Shown here piece after piece: positions 48,450 to 59,335 of a stretch of DNA of 64,000 bases (positions are counted from its first letter, which is position 1; the number at the start of each line of letters is the position of its first letter). Position numbers and translations under genes: made by a program. The notes under the pieces were generated by a model. It worked only from the letters and a program-made list of their open reading frames with translations. It made no database searches and was not told the DNA's origin. The DNA is from Pleurotus djamor (taxonomy: Eukaryota; Basidiomycota; Agaricomycetes; Agaricales; Pleurotaceae). The stretch covers positions 1-64,000 of the forward strand of contig JAPEVF010000177.1 of the NCBI GenBank assembly GCA_029747585.1. Direction: 5' to 3'.

Positions 48450-51121
48450 TTAGAAGGACAAGATGGAGTCATCCCCCCATCCAAGAGAATGAAAGGCATT
48501 TCGGATGTCACCGACAAACGCTTCTGGTCCACATATCAAGACCAGGTCGTGTTGGTAGTCGCCGTTTCTTCCAACTTCTGTTTCCAGGAATGACCTATCT
48601 AATCGTCCTTTCAACCCCGTCCAAGATGCACTTGGCTGACTCAAAGCATAAACCGCCCTGCACCTACTCGCGTTGGCTGTAACCAGTCGATCGAGCTCCG
48701 TACGGCATAGAATATCCTCTTCCGTGCGATTCGCATCGATCAGGAGGCAGTACGTCGAATCCTCGGCGTCGCCCAAGATCGCTAGCAATATTTGCATCAT
48801 AGGTGTCAAGCCCGTACCAGCGCATACCATCACGAACCGCTTGACGTTCCGCCAACTACCTTGAACTGAGCACACTCCACGACCAATATACTCGAACTTT
48901 CCCAAAGGACCTTTGAAGTCCACAAAGTGCCCAATAGGGATCCCATTGAGCGCCTGGGACATTCGACCACCTTTCCGCTGAGGGCTATCACGATAAACTT
49001 TCACGAGCACCTGCATACTACCCTTCATAGAAACCTCCGAAATGGGGGTATAGAGTCTGATGATGGCCTCGCGGGTCACAGGATCTCGAAGGCGAAGCAT
49101 GGCGTGCTGGCCTACACATAAGCCGGAGGTCTGGTCTTTGTGTTCCAGGTCGAAGGTGAATACCTTCGAATCTGGCGACACCTGCGTCTTGGCGGTCAAG
49201 ATGGCTCTCGACCATGTCTTACCTCGAAGGAAAGATGCCTGTGGCGCGCTACCTCCACCATCCTGTGCTTTAGTGAGCGTTTCTCGAGATGCTTCGTCAA
49301 GAGTTCCGATGTGATACTTGTGAAGTATGGCTTTCGCATTTTCACTGTCTATAATCAAGATCAACTGAATCCTTCACTACGAAGGCTACGACACTCACGA
49401 ATGGCCAGGAAGTCCTCCGTCGCATCCTGGCCAGCCGCACTGAAAATCGATGCAGCTCCTCCAGGATGCTCAGCCAAATACTCAGTACCATCGTAAACAT
49501 GACCTTGGACAACAAACCAAGGTTGTTTCTCGCCTCCGTGTTCTCGCAGTTCGTCGACCGTAATTGTCCGATGTACATCTTTGTCGACCAAAGACACATC
49601 CTTGGGTGGTTCCTTCACAACCCTCAGTCCCTCGTCGCTTGCCAGTATTTCTCCCCAGAGCCCATTGCTAATGTCTCCGCCGGCTTCTTTCACTCTAGCC
49701 ATCCACCCTCCAGGTATCAAGGCCGGTTGAGTCGGATGTTCAAACTTCAGCTCGTTCCCGTCTTTTTGGACCACCACACGGAACCAAGGGTTGTTCATCA
49801 TACCTAATACGCTCCAGTACATATCTCGTGGCTGGATCATCATGGAATCATCCATGGCACGAACCATTATATCCTTAGCGCTCCGCAGGGAAATGTTTGA
49901 GACACCCAGATCCCAGAAGCACCAGCAAAAGCAGTTATCCCTTGAGGACACATCGAGTCTCCCACCGTAAAGGCGATCATCAGTCGGTGCCTCTCTGTAC
50001 TGGTCTTCGTGGTACGTAATGTTCGCCAGCTTCCAAGTCTTCCCTTGGTCGAACGTGACTTCAACCCTCGTGACGCGTTTTCCACCCCCAGCGTACGCGT
50101 ATCCGCCTATATGGTGGGTTCCTTCATTTCCCAGGACAACTGTCTCATCGTGGGCTGGATAGCAAATGACGCTGTTTGTGTTCAAGTCGTATATCGCATA
50201 ACGTTCGTCGGTCCACGTTCTTGGAAGGTTGGCGCTCTGTTCAGGGTCGATCATCGTCGGCAGGACCCGGTTATCGTAGATGTGGTACCAATTATCACTT
50301 GGGCCTTCTGTCAAGATAATCTTCTTCAACCACTTCACGCTTCGCCCTCCGATCTGACCGGGAACGATAATTCGCACAGGTTTCCCATGATCTGGAGTCA
50401 GAGCTTCGCCATTCATCCGATGTGCAACAAGGATGCCTCGATTCGGGTCCATCGCCCAGCTTTTCTTCACCGACGTCCCATAATACCCGTTCGGTAGTTT
50501 GTCTGCGCCCTCGAAGCATACGTATCGAGCACGACGGTGTGGCTTCGCCGCGTTCAGCAAGTCGCTAAGAGCTACGCCTGTCCACAGTGCTGTGGACAAG
50601 CCCGCAGCACCCCAGGAGAAGCCTTTCGTCCTCCGAACCACGTTTTGTTCCTTCCGTCGATTTCCCGCGCAGACTATAGTTACCGGATACGTCACTTGCT
50701 CGAAGTCAGCGATGAGTTGTGCCAAGCTCAACCGGAGCGGGCGGTCCACCAATCCCTCGACAATAAACTCCCAGTCCATGATCTCTGCATCTTCGACCTG
50801 TGGAACGTATCCGTGACTGCGGACAAAGTGAAGTTCTTTGGACGTCAAGAAACCTTCGTTGAACAGGTCGCTTAGCGGAGCCTCCGCGTTGAATGGATGT
50901 ATCCCCGTCAGACGGATTAGCCGTGGATCTCGAGGTACATGTTTATCTGGTGTTTTGAGGTCTACCTCTTGGACCTGAGTATCTGTTCTGGACGCTGGTG
51001 GGAGGGGGTACGCGCGTACGGCATCTCCATCGTTTGTCTGTGCATTGGCATGCGTCTCTTCCTCCGCCTCTCTGGTGGCAAGGTTCGCGATGCTTTCTGG
51101 AGGCGAAGGCAATTGACCCAT
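48450..51121 (-). CDS. niaD: Assimilatory nitrate reductase [NAD(P)H]
   Basis: Minus strand, two exons (51121-49399, 49348-48450), 873 residues, the usual length. The start is ATG at 51121 (MGQLPSPPESIANLA). Domains in order: Mo-cofactor domain with Mo-binding Cys in TIVCAGNRRKEQN, PDHGKPVRIIVPGQIGGRSV and VKWLKK; the dimerization domain (GKTWKLANITY.., MMNNPWFRVVV); cytochrome b5 with axial His in YLAEHPGGA and FLAIHSENAK (the single intron falls inside this second His codon); the FAD domain with RLYTPISEV; and the NAD(P)H domain with VCAGTGLTPMMQILLAI and LICGPEAF. It reduces nitrate to nitrite in the cytosol. GATA-type sites lie upstream. No nitrite reductase or nitrate transporter gene lies within the window. 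Confidence 0.97.
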
Positions 51122-51315
51122 GGTCACTGAGGAAGGTTCACTCGTTCATGCGAAGGTAGGTACCTTCTTGGTGGGAAATACCGTGGTGTATGCTCAGGGG
51201 CAAGGTCATGTCGCGCGGAAATTTGCACGATCCCGCGGACAGTTCTACACAAGCCCCCACTTGGTCCTAACCATCTAAACGTCTAAAAGTAACCTCGAAA
51301 ATCAACTGATCACCG

Positions 51316-51328
51316 CGATAATTGATAA
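51316..51328. promoter_or_regulatory. Paired GATA motifs upstream of niaD
   Basis: CGATAA (51316-51321) and TGATAA (51323-51328) sit about 200 bp upstream of the niaD start codon in the divergent intergenic region. Fungal nitrate reductase genes are activated through such sites by the AreA/Nit2 GATA factor. Binding here is inferred from spacing and sequence only. Confidence 0.5.
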
Positions 51329-51639
51329 AAAATTGAGTGTTACCGCTGAAACATGTCCCAAATCCATGCGTGTTTCGTTGAGCTCCACAGAAAGTGGCTC
51401 GTTTGGAGTTGCAGCGAAGGCTGTCCAACCCATCGCCATGAACATCTGACGAGGAACGAAATAGCCGTTACATGCCATGTGGAAGTCACGAAGACCCGCG
51501 ATCACAGTTACTTCTACTCTTGGCATGTCCTCGACCCTGAAATTCTTGGACGGATCCCACCGCCTCATTGCCCCACCCGGTCTCATACATAAAGCACGAC
51601 CGTTTTGCTCCTTACTCCCATCTACCGTGTACTTTTATG

Positions 51640-52436
51640 ATGCTTCTCCAATCACGAATCGCAGTGTACAGTGCGTGCGACCTGTCATCTAGGGTCCTAA
51701 TGCTAATCGCTTCTGTTTTGCTTACCAGGTCTCGTCCTGGTCGTAGCGATCGGCCAGATCATAACATGTGTCCTTTCTGCCTTGTTGACCCGGGTCAGCC
51801 CACTTGTCAGTGAGTATGAGCAAATTAATTGTATATCTAATTGTTTCTGAATTTCTCTTCACCAGGGCCGTTTACAATTGTCGCAGCATCTATCGCTCTA
51901 CTGACCTCAGTGTGGATAAGCGTCTTGTAGAGATTTTACCTCTGTCTCTTCCAACGATCTGCTCATATTGCCTTCCTCAGGCTTGCGTTCAACAATCGCC
52001 CAGACTCATATAGTCAATTCGCCAAAGCATCATGCCACTTCGCTTCCCTAGGTCTTTTGAGCATTGTGTGGCTCGGTATGTCCCTGCAGGTTACTCACAA
52101 ACCCGCCTCTCACCTCAGATCCAGCTCTTGCTATAATGCTTGTTACTCGAGTTCCGTACGAATGTGACCCAGATCACGGATATGCTGATGGAAACGGTCC
52201 AGTTTGGTGTGGACTCTCCATCTCAGCATCCGTGTTTGGTTTCGTCCTCTTTGCTCTTTGTACGCACTTCTTTGCAACTATCTCGGTGTAGGGGACTGAC
52301 AAATTCTATAGCTATCATGGGCTCGTTATTGATCTATATTCCTATGAGTCGCAGTGGCAAGGGTGCTTTGAGGGGCAATGTCACCTGTTGCGATGCCAGA
52401 CCAGACACAGAGCTGTCTGCCCGTCTTAACGCTTGA
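51640..52436 (+). CDS. Small four-helix membrane protein, paralogue 1
   Basis: Six exons (51640-51670, 51729-51809, 51866-51926, 51981-52075, 52125-52259, 52312-52436) give 175 residues. The ATG at 51637 directly before is an alternative, but 51640 gives the same 31-bp first exon as the other two copies. Helix 1 is in SLVLVVAIGQIITCVLSAL, helix 2 in FTIVAASIALLTSVWISVL, then the motif LLAFNNRP. Helix 3 is SLGLLSIVWLALAIML, a loop with YECDPDHGYADGNGPVWC has two Cys, and helix 4 is SISASVFGFVLFAL. The tail is hydrophilic. The family is not recognised. The topology with paired loop Cys resembles MARVEL/Nce102-like proteins, which is inference. It is divergent from niaD. Confidence 0.75.
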
Positions 52437-52631
52437 TCATGAACATTCACGACCAGTATAATGAATTATCTACCATACCATCGAATAATCATCCCGCCCT
52501 TTGATCGTTCGCATTCGCATCTAAGAATGACACTGACGCTCGCCACGCCCCTTTCCGTTGACAACCCGCGGCACATTCCTTACATAACGCATTGCCGCTC
52601 TTTCTTCCTGTCCTCATTGCAGCCAACGGCG

Positions 52632-54280
52632 ATGTGGCCGTTTCACGACAAGGGATACCCCAACGAATATGAGCTAGTTTCTAGCGGTACGCGCGCAGAA
52701 CCCAGGTCATCCCGAATACTCATCTCCTATCATTATTCAGGTAGCGACAGGAGACACCCACCAATCAGGCGACATCGAAACACCTACCAGTTTTACATCT
52801 TAGCCACAGCGATATTCCTCTTATGTGCCAGTCTTGCGATCCTACTTGTGGATGCCTTCGTTATGAGAAGGTCGGCTGGCTTGGGTAGCGGGTATACCCA
52901 GTCTCTCGTGAACTACCTATGGCCTGTTGGTCTTCCGAACCGAACGGATAATTGGGAGAACGAGAACAACAAGGCGATGCATGCAATGTTTACCTGTATG
53001 GCTACGGAGAGCTGCAAAGAGAAACAGACGAGCGTGATTATCTTGGCGTCGCCTCATTTCAAAGACACAATAACTGGTCGCGTTTTCGGAGAAGATATAT
53101 GGCGAGTGGCTATCTCATCTAATCATGACTCTCAGGAGCTGATGGATTTACAGGGCCATGAGCGTCGTAGGCTCCCTTTTCTTGTCCTTCATCACCCATC
53201 TCATTGACTTCATAGCTCATATCGTTACGCGAGCTGGGGTACACAGCGCTCTACGCTCCAGATACCCGCGAACTTGAAAGAACATACCGACAATTCCCTC
53301 ACCTTGTAAAGGCGATTCTTGTTGAAGGCTCAGACGTACTTAAGTGCTTTGATGATGATAAATGCATCAAAAATACGAAGCATCCACTTGGTATCCCCGT
53401 CTGGAAGATGTTCACGTTTCATTTTTGGACCGGGCCCAGGCATCCACTAGGAAACGCATGGACTCTTTCTCCCGAAAACTACCCTCTCATAGACCCCGTC
53501 AATTCGGCAGGGAACTACTACCTCGGCTATAGCATCGAGCGATCATGCATGGCGACGCCTTTCGTCCCCGTTGAATCCCGTCCAATGCAGGCATACGTTC
53601 TTGCTAAACAAATATCCTATCTCTACAATAGCGACTTTGCTTGGAAGGGTATGTCGCTCAAGCCCTCAGGATCGCTTCAAATCGTGTCTGGTATGAGAAA
53701 CGACACGAATGGCCCTTCGTCCATTCCGGAGGGTTGGACCAATTTGGGACGCTTGAACAAGACTCAGTTCTATGAACAACTAGGCCGGAGTCGCGTTCTG
53801 ATAGGCATTGGGCGACCATTCATGAGTCCCAGTCCATACGACGCCTTGTGCATGGGCGTGCCATTCATCAATCCTATATTCACCTGGGATGAAGGCAATC
53901 CGGACGATCGATCAGAGTGGCGAACGCAACATGATGGCTTGAAATACGAAAATCCGCCTCATGTGTATCACGTCCGTAAGGGTGACCGTGACGGGTTTTG
54001 GGACGCGGTGAATACTGCGATCCTGAATCCTATCCCACAGTAAGGCATTCGCTCCTTGTCCTTTCCCAAAGTTGCTGATCAAGTCTACTAGATATATTGT
54101 ACCTAATATGACGATGGAGGCTCTGAAGCATCGGTTGGAGATCCTGATTGAGGGAGATTGGAGAAGTAAGGCGGAGACCCTGCTTGAGGAACGACGGAGC
54201 ACTGGGAAAGGAAAGGTAAGCCTTTTCACATAAGCCCCGCAGGCTCTACTGACGATTTATCTCAGCTTTTCGAACTCTAG
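52632..54280 (+). CDS. Glycosyltransferase, GT18/MGAT5-like, type II membrane protein
   Basis: The start is probably ATG at 52632 (MWPFHDKGYPNEYELVSSG); an in-frame ATG at 52527 is the alternative. A short basic cytosolic segment precedes one helix (YILATAIFLLCASLAILLV) and a lumenal catalytic region: ELGYTALYAPDTRELERTYR, WKMFTFHFWTGPRHPLGNAW, YYLGYSIERSC, VLIGIGRPFMSPSPYDALCM then GVPFINPIFTWDE. The GxGxPxxxPSPxDAxxxGxPFINP block corresponds to the donor-binding region of MGAT5-type N-acetylglucosaminyltransferases. The last two exons give EALKHRLEILIEGD and KGKLFEL. Fungi do not make MGAT5-type complex N-glycans, so the real acceptor is unknown. The junction at about 53160-53217 lacks a clean phase-0 GT donor and should be checked. 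Confidence 0.75.
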
Positions 54281-54640
54281 TATAGCCTCATGCGGTCTTG
54301 ATACTGTAGTGTATCCCTGTCGATGTGTCCGCTCATTATGGAGTGTCGATAAATAGGAGTGTCAACCCGTTCCCCTGGCCCATCTTAGTCCGCGACTCCC
54401 GGACTTCGGATACTCTCAACGCGCAGCGGTATCGCTGCAAGCATGAGCATGCCTCGGGCTTCTTACCACCCCGAAGTTTGCCAAGGCGAAGCAACAAAAC
54501 TCAAGTGTATGTGTAAACCCCTGAGCTGCGCATCGAGATCTGCTACGTTCGGACGTTTTGCAAGTATCGCTCTCAGGCAGAATTTAAAAACCTTCGCATG
54601 TAGTTCCCGGTAGCCCATCTAACGCCTCACACTTTCTGCT

Positions 54641-55353
54641 ATGTCGCTCAAGGCTCTCATCACTATCTACAGTAAGGAAGCAAACNTTTTTTTCTCGTCC
54701 AGCGACTGATCGTGAACTTAGGCCTGATCATTGCCTTCGCCGTTTTCACCTTGATCATGGCTTGCATGAGTGCTGCCCTAAACGGTTTTGGTCGCTACAC
54801 TAGTATGTCGCTTCTGATCAAGAGCTTGATTATCTTGTTCCGCTCACAAACAATGGCATTTACTTAGCGGCATTTTCTATCACTTGCGTAGCCGTGTCTG
54901 TGGTGACTTGTGCTTGGACAAGCACCCTGTATGATTCCTCCAGCCCCACATTTCTTCCTGCTTCTCTGATTTGGAAACTCTTCAGGCTCGCTTTCAGGAA
55001 TCGTCCCACTCATATTCTGGGCAAAGCGACTACTCATGTCGCTTCCTTTGGGCCTCAGAGCTTGGTGTGGCTTAGTATGTTTACTATCTCTGCCTTCCTA
55101 TCTCCTTCTATCACTCACGAACTCTCTGAAGCTCTGGCCATCATGATGTCCACTCAAACGGCTCAAGAGTGTCAACTCGACATCTATTCGGATGGCTCGG
55201 CCTATACTTGGTGCGCCCTCGCTGCGACTACTACCACACTGTCGTTCATCCTGTTCGTCCTTTGTGAGTTTCTGAATTCTGCTCATCTTTGAAGCCGTTA
55301 CTGATTCCTATACGGCTTCAGGTACATGCGCTGCCTTTGTCGCGCTCGGTTGA
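54641..55353 (+). CDS. Small four-helix membrane protein, paralogue 2
   Basis: Six exons (54641-54671, 54722-54802, 54868-54928, 54986-55074, 55132-55263, 55322-55353) give 141 residues. The first three exons have exactly the same lengths (31/81/61) as paralogues 1 and 3. Helix 1 is in SLIIAFAVFTLIMACMSAAL, helix 2 in FSITCVAVSVVTCAWTSTL, then the shared motif LLAFRNRPTH. Helix 3 runs into LAIMMSTQTAQECQLD, the loop ends in SDGSAYTWCAL, and helix 4 is ATTTTLSFILFVL. The tail is truncated to CTCAAFVALG, much shorter than in the other copies. Either the last acceptor is misread or this copy has lost its cytosolic tail. One N lies in intron 1. Function unknown. Confidence 0.7.
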
Positions 55354-56461
55354 AGGGGCATCAAGTGAAAAAGATGTCAATTACCTTCTCATGAACCCTC
55401 TACATTTACGACTTTTTCCATTTACCCATGGACAGATCGAGAATAGCTGTATCATGCTCCGCATCATCTAATCGTAGCAAACTGCAATCATTCCACAAAT
55501 TCAACCTACCTCGTCAAATCTGAGCACAGCCTCGCGCCGAAGATGGTTTATTGACCAAGAGCTTGACGGAAGGATTCTCCCATATCACCAGTTCGTGCTT
55601 CTGGGACGAACATGGACTGTGAACCTCTTCTGGTGGCATGAACCTCGCAGTCGCCAAGAAGGCTCAGAATAAACCTCAATGAAGCTACTGGTCATTTTCT
55701 ACTGGGTAACCGACCTATGGCCGCAGATGTTATCATGAGCAGGTTTTGCAATGATGAACTTCCCCGCGTACACCGGCCTGGGTCAAGGCACCACGCTACT
55801 TCATGATATTATCCTGGCAAGTCCTGGAGGAGTCGGCTACTTTCCGAATGCTGATGTTTCCTGTGTTCTCCTTATATGTAATCTCTGATTCCGTGAATGT
55901 TCCGCTCAGAGGCCATTGTCCTCTGGTCACCAAAGCCATGGATTCTCGGCCTATATCCGGGCTTTTTCAGTGCGTTTACCCCCCTGACTGTATTCGAGCT
56001 TTCTCAGTTGTATCGCCGTTCAAATCGATGGCCAAACGACCACTTTCAGTGAGCTCCTGAACAGATAGGGTCCCAGTCAGGAGCCCTCAATTCCCACCAG
56101 CTTCCATGTGGTCGCACCATCGCACTGCTTTCTGCACATTCCACAAGGTTTCGCCCTGCCAAGATATGTTTTTGAGATGCGTGGAAGCATTAATGCAAAG
56201 AAAGCAGTGCAAACGTTGATCGAGGAAGTATTTCTGTCGGGCGGTCGGGCGTCACTCACTTGAACTCAAACAAGGTTCGTCTAGTTCGTCATGCGTCTAC
56301 ACCGCCTCGCGAACTTGATGGAGTATATCCCGCAGTAAAGCCTCGATGTTGAGGATTTCACGTATGCTCTCATGGGCATAGTTGAGTGAAAAGGCTGTTC
56401 AGTGATCCAGTGATGAGTGACTATCTCGATGGGTACGAAGCGAGGTGAGTGGTGGTGGGAG
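55354..56461. other. Possible decayed gene
   Basis: About 1.1 kb without a continuous gene, but with plus-strand stretches of protein-like sequence in different frames: RILPYHQFVLLGRTWTVNLF near 55570-55630; NFPAYTGLGQGTTLLHD near 55755-55805; and ALPRYVFEMRGSINAKKAV near 56153-56210, running to a stop at about 56262. The pieces are not joined by obvious introns, so a degenerate gene is likelier than an active one. I do not recognise the family. Confidence 0.4.
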
Positions 56462-56462
56462 T

Positions 56463-56470
56463 GTATAAAA
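56463..56470 (+). promoter_or_regulatory. TATA box of paralogue 3
   Basis: GTATAAAA lies about 55 bp upstream of the ATG at 56520, a good position for a core promoter element. Confidence 0.55.
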
Positions 56471-56519
56471 CTCGTACGCTCAGTTGGTTACTCATTCTCC
56501 ACAGCCAATCGGTACTCAG

Positions 56520-57337
56520 ATGTCTCCCACACCTCGCGTTGTTCTTTATAGTGAGTTCCAAATGCTTTTTGGAAGACGAGCTATGGCCCACGCTGACGCG
56601 ACTTGACTAGGTCTCATCATCATTCTCGCGGCTGCTGAGACTGTAGTCGCTAGCTTGACTGCTGTTTTCAATGGCGCGTCTGATCTTACGAGTGGGTTCC
56701 CTCGGTCACGGCGAGTCGAGGTTGAGTCGAACACTGACTTGGCTGATGCTTTGCAGCACCCTTCGCGTGGCTAACTGTGGGCGTCGCTGCCTTCACTTGG
56801 TTCTCAACTGGCGTTTTGTAGGATTCTCCGCTGTATTGCTATCTATGATGTGCTGATACATGTTTAGGCTATTCTATAATAACCGACCTCAATCCAAACG
56901 AGTGTTCTCAAGAGGTTCGTGTCATTATGGGACGATTACCATTCAGATAATTATCTGGCTGAGTGAGTTGATTTATCGTCGGGTTTGAGAGCGTTGCTCA
57001 CTTTGCTCGCCTCAGTGATTGCTGTCATGATGGGATGGACGTCTTCATCTGAATGCAAAGGGAGAACCGAGTCATCGGATGGCATATCATTAAGCTGGTG
57101 TGCACTAAGTGTCTCTGCCGCCGCTATAGCAGCTCTCCTTTGCGTTCTATGTAGGTTCAAGGCCCTCACTTCTGCAATTCATCGACGCTCAATGACTACC
57201 TTTTTCTAGTCCTTTTCGGGTCCTGTATCATCTGTGTTTCACTTTCTCGTCGGTCGACCAGTATGGGCGTGAATATTGCCAAAGCTGATGAAGATATTGA
57301 GATGGAAAGTCGAGGGTCGATACACTCTCGTAACTAG
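56520..57337 (+). CDS. Small four-helix membrane protein, paralogue 3
   Basis: Six exons (56520-56550, 56611-56691, 56757-56817, 56868-56962, 57016-57150, 57210-57337) give 176 residues. Exons 1 to 5 are identical in length (31/81/61/95/135) to paralogue 1. Helix 1 is in SLIIILAAAETVVASLTAVF, helix 2 in WLTVGVAAFTWFSTGVL, then LLFYNNRPQSK, the variant of the LLAFxNRP motif. Helix 3 is TITIQIIIWL then MIAVMMGWTSSSEC, a loop ending SSDGISLSWCAL follows, and helix 4 is SVSAAAIAALLCVL. The tail GVNIAKADEDIEMESRGS is acidic. It ends 105 bp before the transposon's left terminal repeat. Function unknown. Confidence 0.75.
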
Positions 57338-57442
57338 CGCTGTTAAAGTCTCTACAAAATGATACCCTCTGCTGTTTTGCGTCAAGTTGAAATGAGTTCA
57401 GGGCAGCCCCTGGAAAGCTAGGGTCTCGGGGAGCGGATGTTA

Positions 57443-57518
57443 CACCGGAGGCAATTGCCACAACGGTACGAGGCGTACTGCCTTTGTAGCGGTACGTCTG
57501 TGGTATGTCTGTGGAACG
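57443..57518 (+). repeat. Left terminal inverted repeat
   Basis: Begins CACCGGAGGCAATTGCCACA and aligns without gaps over 76 bp to the reverse complement of 62501-62576, at roughly 80% identity. It contains internal GGTACG and CGTCTGTGG motifs, possible transposase-binding repeats. Confidence 0.85.
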
Positions 57519-57669
57519 AGTGCTGAGCGCTGGTGGGCTGCCACGCTGTGGCCTCATTATCCGATCACAGTGCACATGGCTTTGTGTACCAACGCGCTGT
57601 TGATCAAATAACGCGCTCTTCGCGACTCGACTGATTGCCTCATGGTAGTTCTCTTTGTTCTTCGACACC

Positions 57670-59251
57670 ATGTCCTCAACACCCACTCCGGGACCATCCT
57701 CTCAGGCAGAAACCCCACGTACTCCTTCGAAGCGTCGTGATCGCTCCCCAGCCACGTCTCCAAAGGCAGCAAAGCGCGCGAGAGCTCCTGTACTCTCAGG
57801 CCAACCGTCGTCTCCGTCAACCCCAAAGAAACCATTTGGCCGTTTAAAGCATGCCGACCTCTCTCCAGCTATTAAGCAACTCAAGGTACGTACCGAGACT
57901 CGGAGCCATGTCTCACTCAATGATTGATTGATTTATAGGATGTCCTTCAACTCCACATCCGAATCTGCGCTGGTGCGTTAACCGGCGCCGAGCTTCCCAG
58001 ACCCGCCACCTCGGATATTGTGCATGCATTCGAAAAGCGTCACTCAAACTCACAGGCACGTATTCAAGACATCCTTCGCGGCACATCCAGCAACTCGATC
58101 GACTCCACGGTTTCCACTGCCGTAGCCTCCCTCCGTTCCACCGCGAACTCCACGACATCAAAAACAGCTCTTCGGATCACCCGCGTACCCAATACGACGC
58201 TCCAAATCATTGTCTCAACAATGAAGCTCTGCGGCATCACTGTTTGGGCACCTGATTATACAAGTCCGCCATNGTCGTTCTACAACTGGGGTCTGCAGGA
58301 GGCGGCAATTCAGTCATTCCAGCGAGCCGCCTCAACAGATGGGTACCCCGAAGTCATATTTGACCCTGCGCTGGCCAAGGACCGCTCCATAGTGGAGCTT
58401 CTTTATGCTGAAATTATGTCGCGGTTCCGCCAACTTGCACGCCGTGAGGCACGGTTCCCGGGGAGTACCAAGAAGAACTTTGACAAGAACCCAGTTTATA
58501 CCCGCCGCAGAAACGTGCGTACTACCAAATTATAGCATCTCAATTTATCTAACGGCTTATTTATTTTTAGCTTTGGCTGAAACGACGCCAGTACTTGAAG
58601 GATCACAAGTACAGCCGCCGTACCGCCAACCTGCTGGCGTCGCCTGACTGCTGCTCTGACGATGAACGAGAAACCGATCCCAATCATCCCGGCTTTATCA
58701 TCTTCCCGAAAATCGCGCGTAGTGCTAAGGCTACCGCACTGTTCCGTACCATCGATACACAAATCAAGAAGCAAACCCCACCTCCACGGTCGAACCAGCA
58801 TACTCGGACTCCTGAAAAGCGCNAGCGTTGCCACCCAACCTCAGAGACTAGCGACCTGTCCATCCGTGTACCCAACCCCACCCCTCCCAAAGCAAAGTCA
58901 ACACGGAACCACCCATTTATGCGTCCAGCATTGGATTGGTTTGACCCTGAATACTTCAATGGGCTTAGTGTTCGCTGGCGCGCACTGTATCGCAACTGTC
59001 CAATTGCGTTACCACTAGAGGAGGATCTAGCTGCTGACAGTCCAGAGTTGCTGTCCATGCCAGAGAAGGTTTTCATGGAGAAGTATGGGAACAAGGTCAG
59101 GGCTCTTTATAACTTGCCATCAGAAGAGGAAGCCGAGGAACTGTTAAAAGATTATTCTGAGGAGGAGGATGATTCCAATGATTCAAGNGAAACACCGGGA
59201 CCATCTGATCTTGGTTTGCTTGAGGCGCCCATGGATACTGGGCCACATTAG
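57670..59251 (+). CDS. Transposon accessory protein of unknown function
   Basis: Three exons (57670-57885, 57939-58514, 58571-59251) give about 490 residues. The N-terminus is Ser/Pro/Lys/Arg-rich with nuclear-localisation character (TPSKRRDRSPATSPKAAKRA). A helical central domain follows (QLHIRICAGALTGAELPRPA, VHAFEKRHSNSQARIQDILR, LLYAEIMSRFRQLARREARF), then LWLKRRQYLKDHKYSRRTAN and an acidic tail (EEEAEELLKDYSEEEDDS). This basic-helical-acidic layout would suit a DNA-binding helper of the transposase, but no domain is recognised. It starts 151 bp inside the left terminal repeat and runs towards the transposase. Two Ns occur in it. Confidence 0.8.
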
Positions 59252-59335
59252 CCAGTTTGTACAATCTTGATTCTATTTAGCCAGCCTATGTAAAACTTTC
59301 CATTCACCGTCTAAATACCCTATTTATTTCTGTGT

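Noticed and set aside
51302..51586. Minus-strand frame between niaD and the first membrane protein
   Set aside because: It lies in the divergent promoter, overlaps an opposite-strand frame of similar length and has no recognisable motif.
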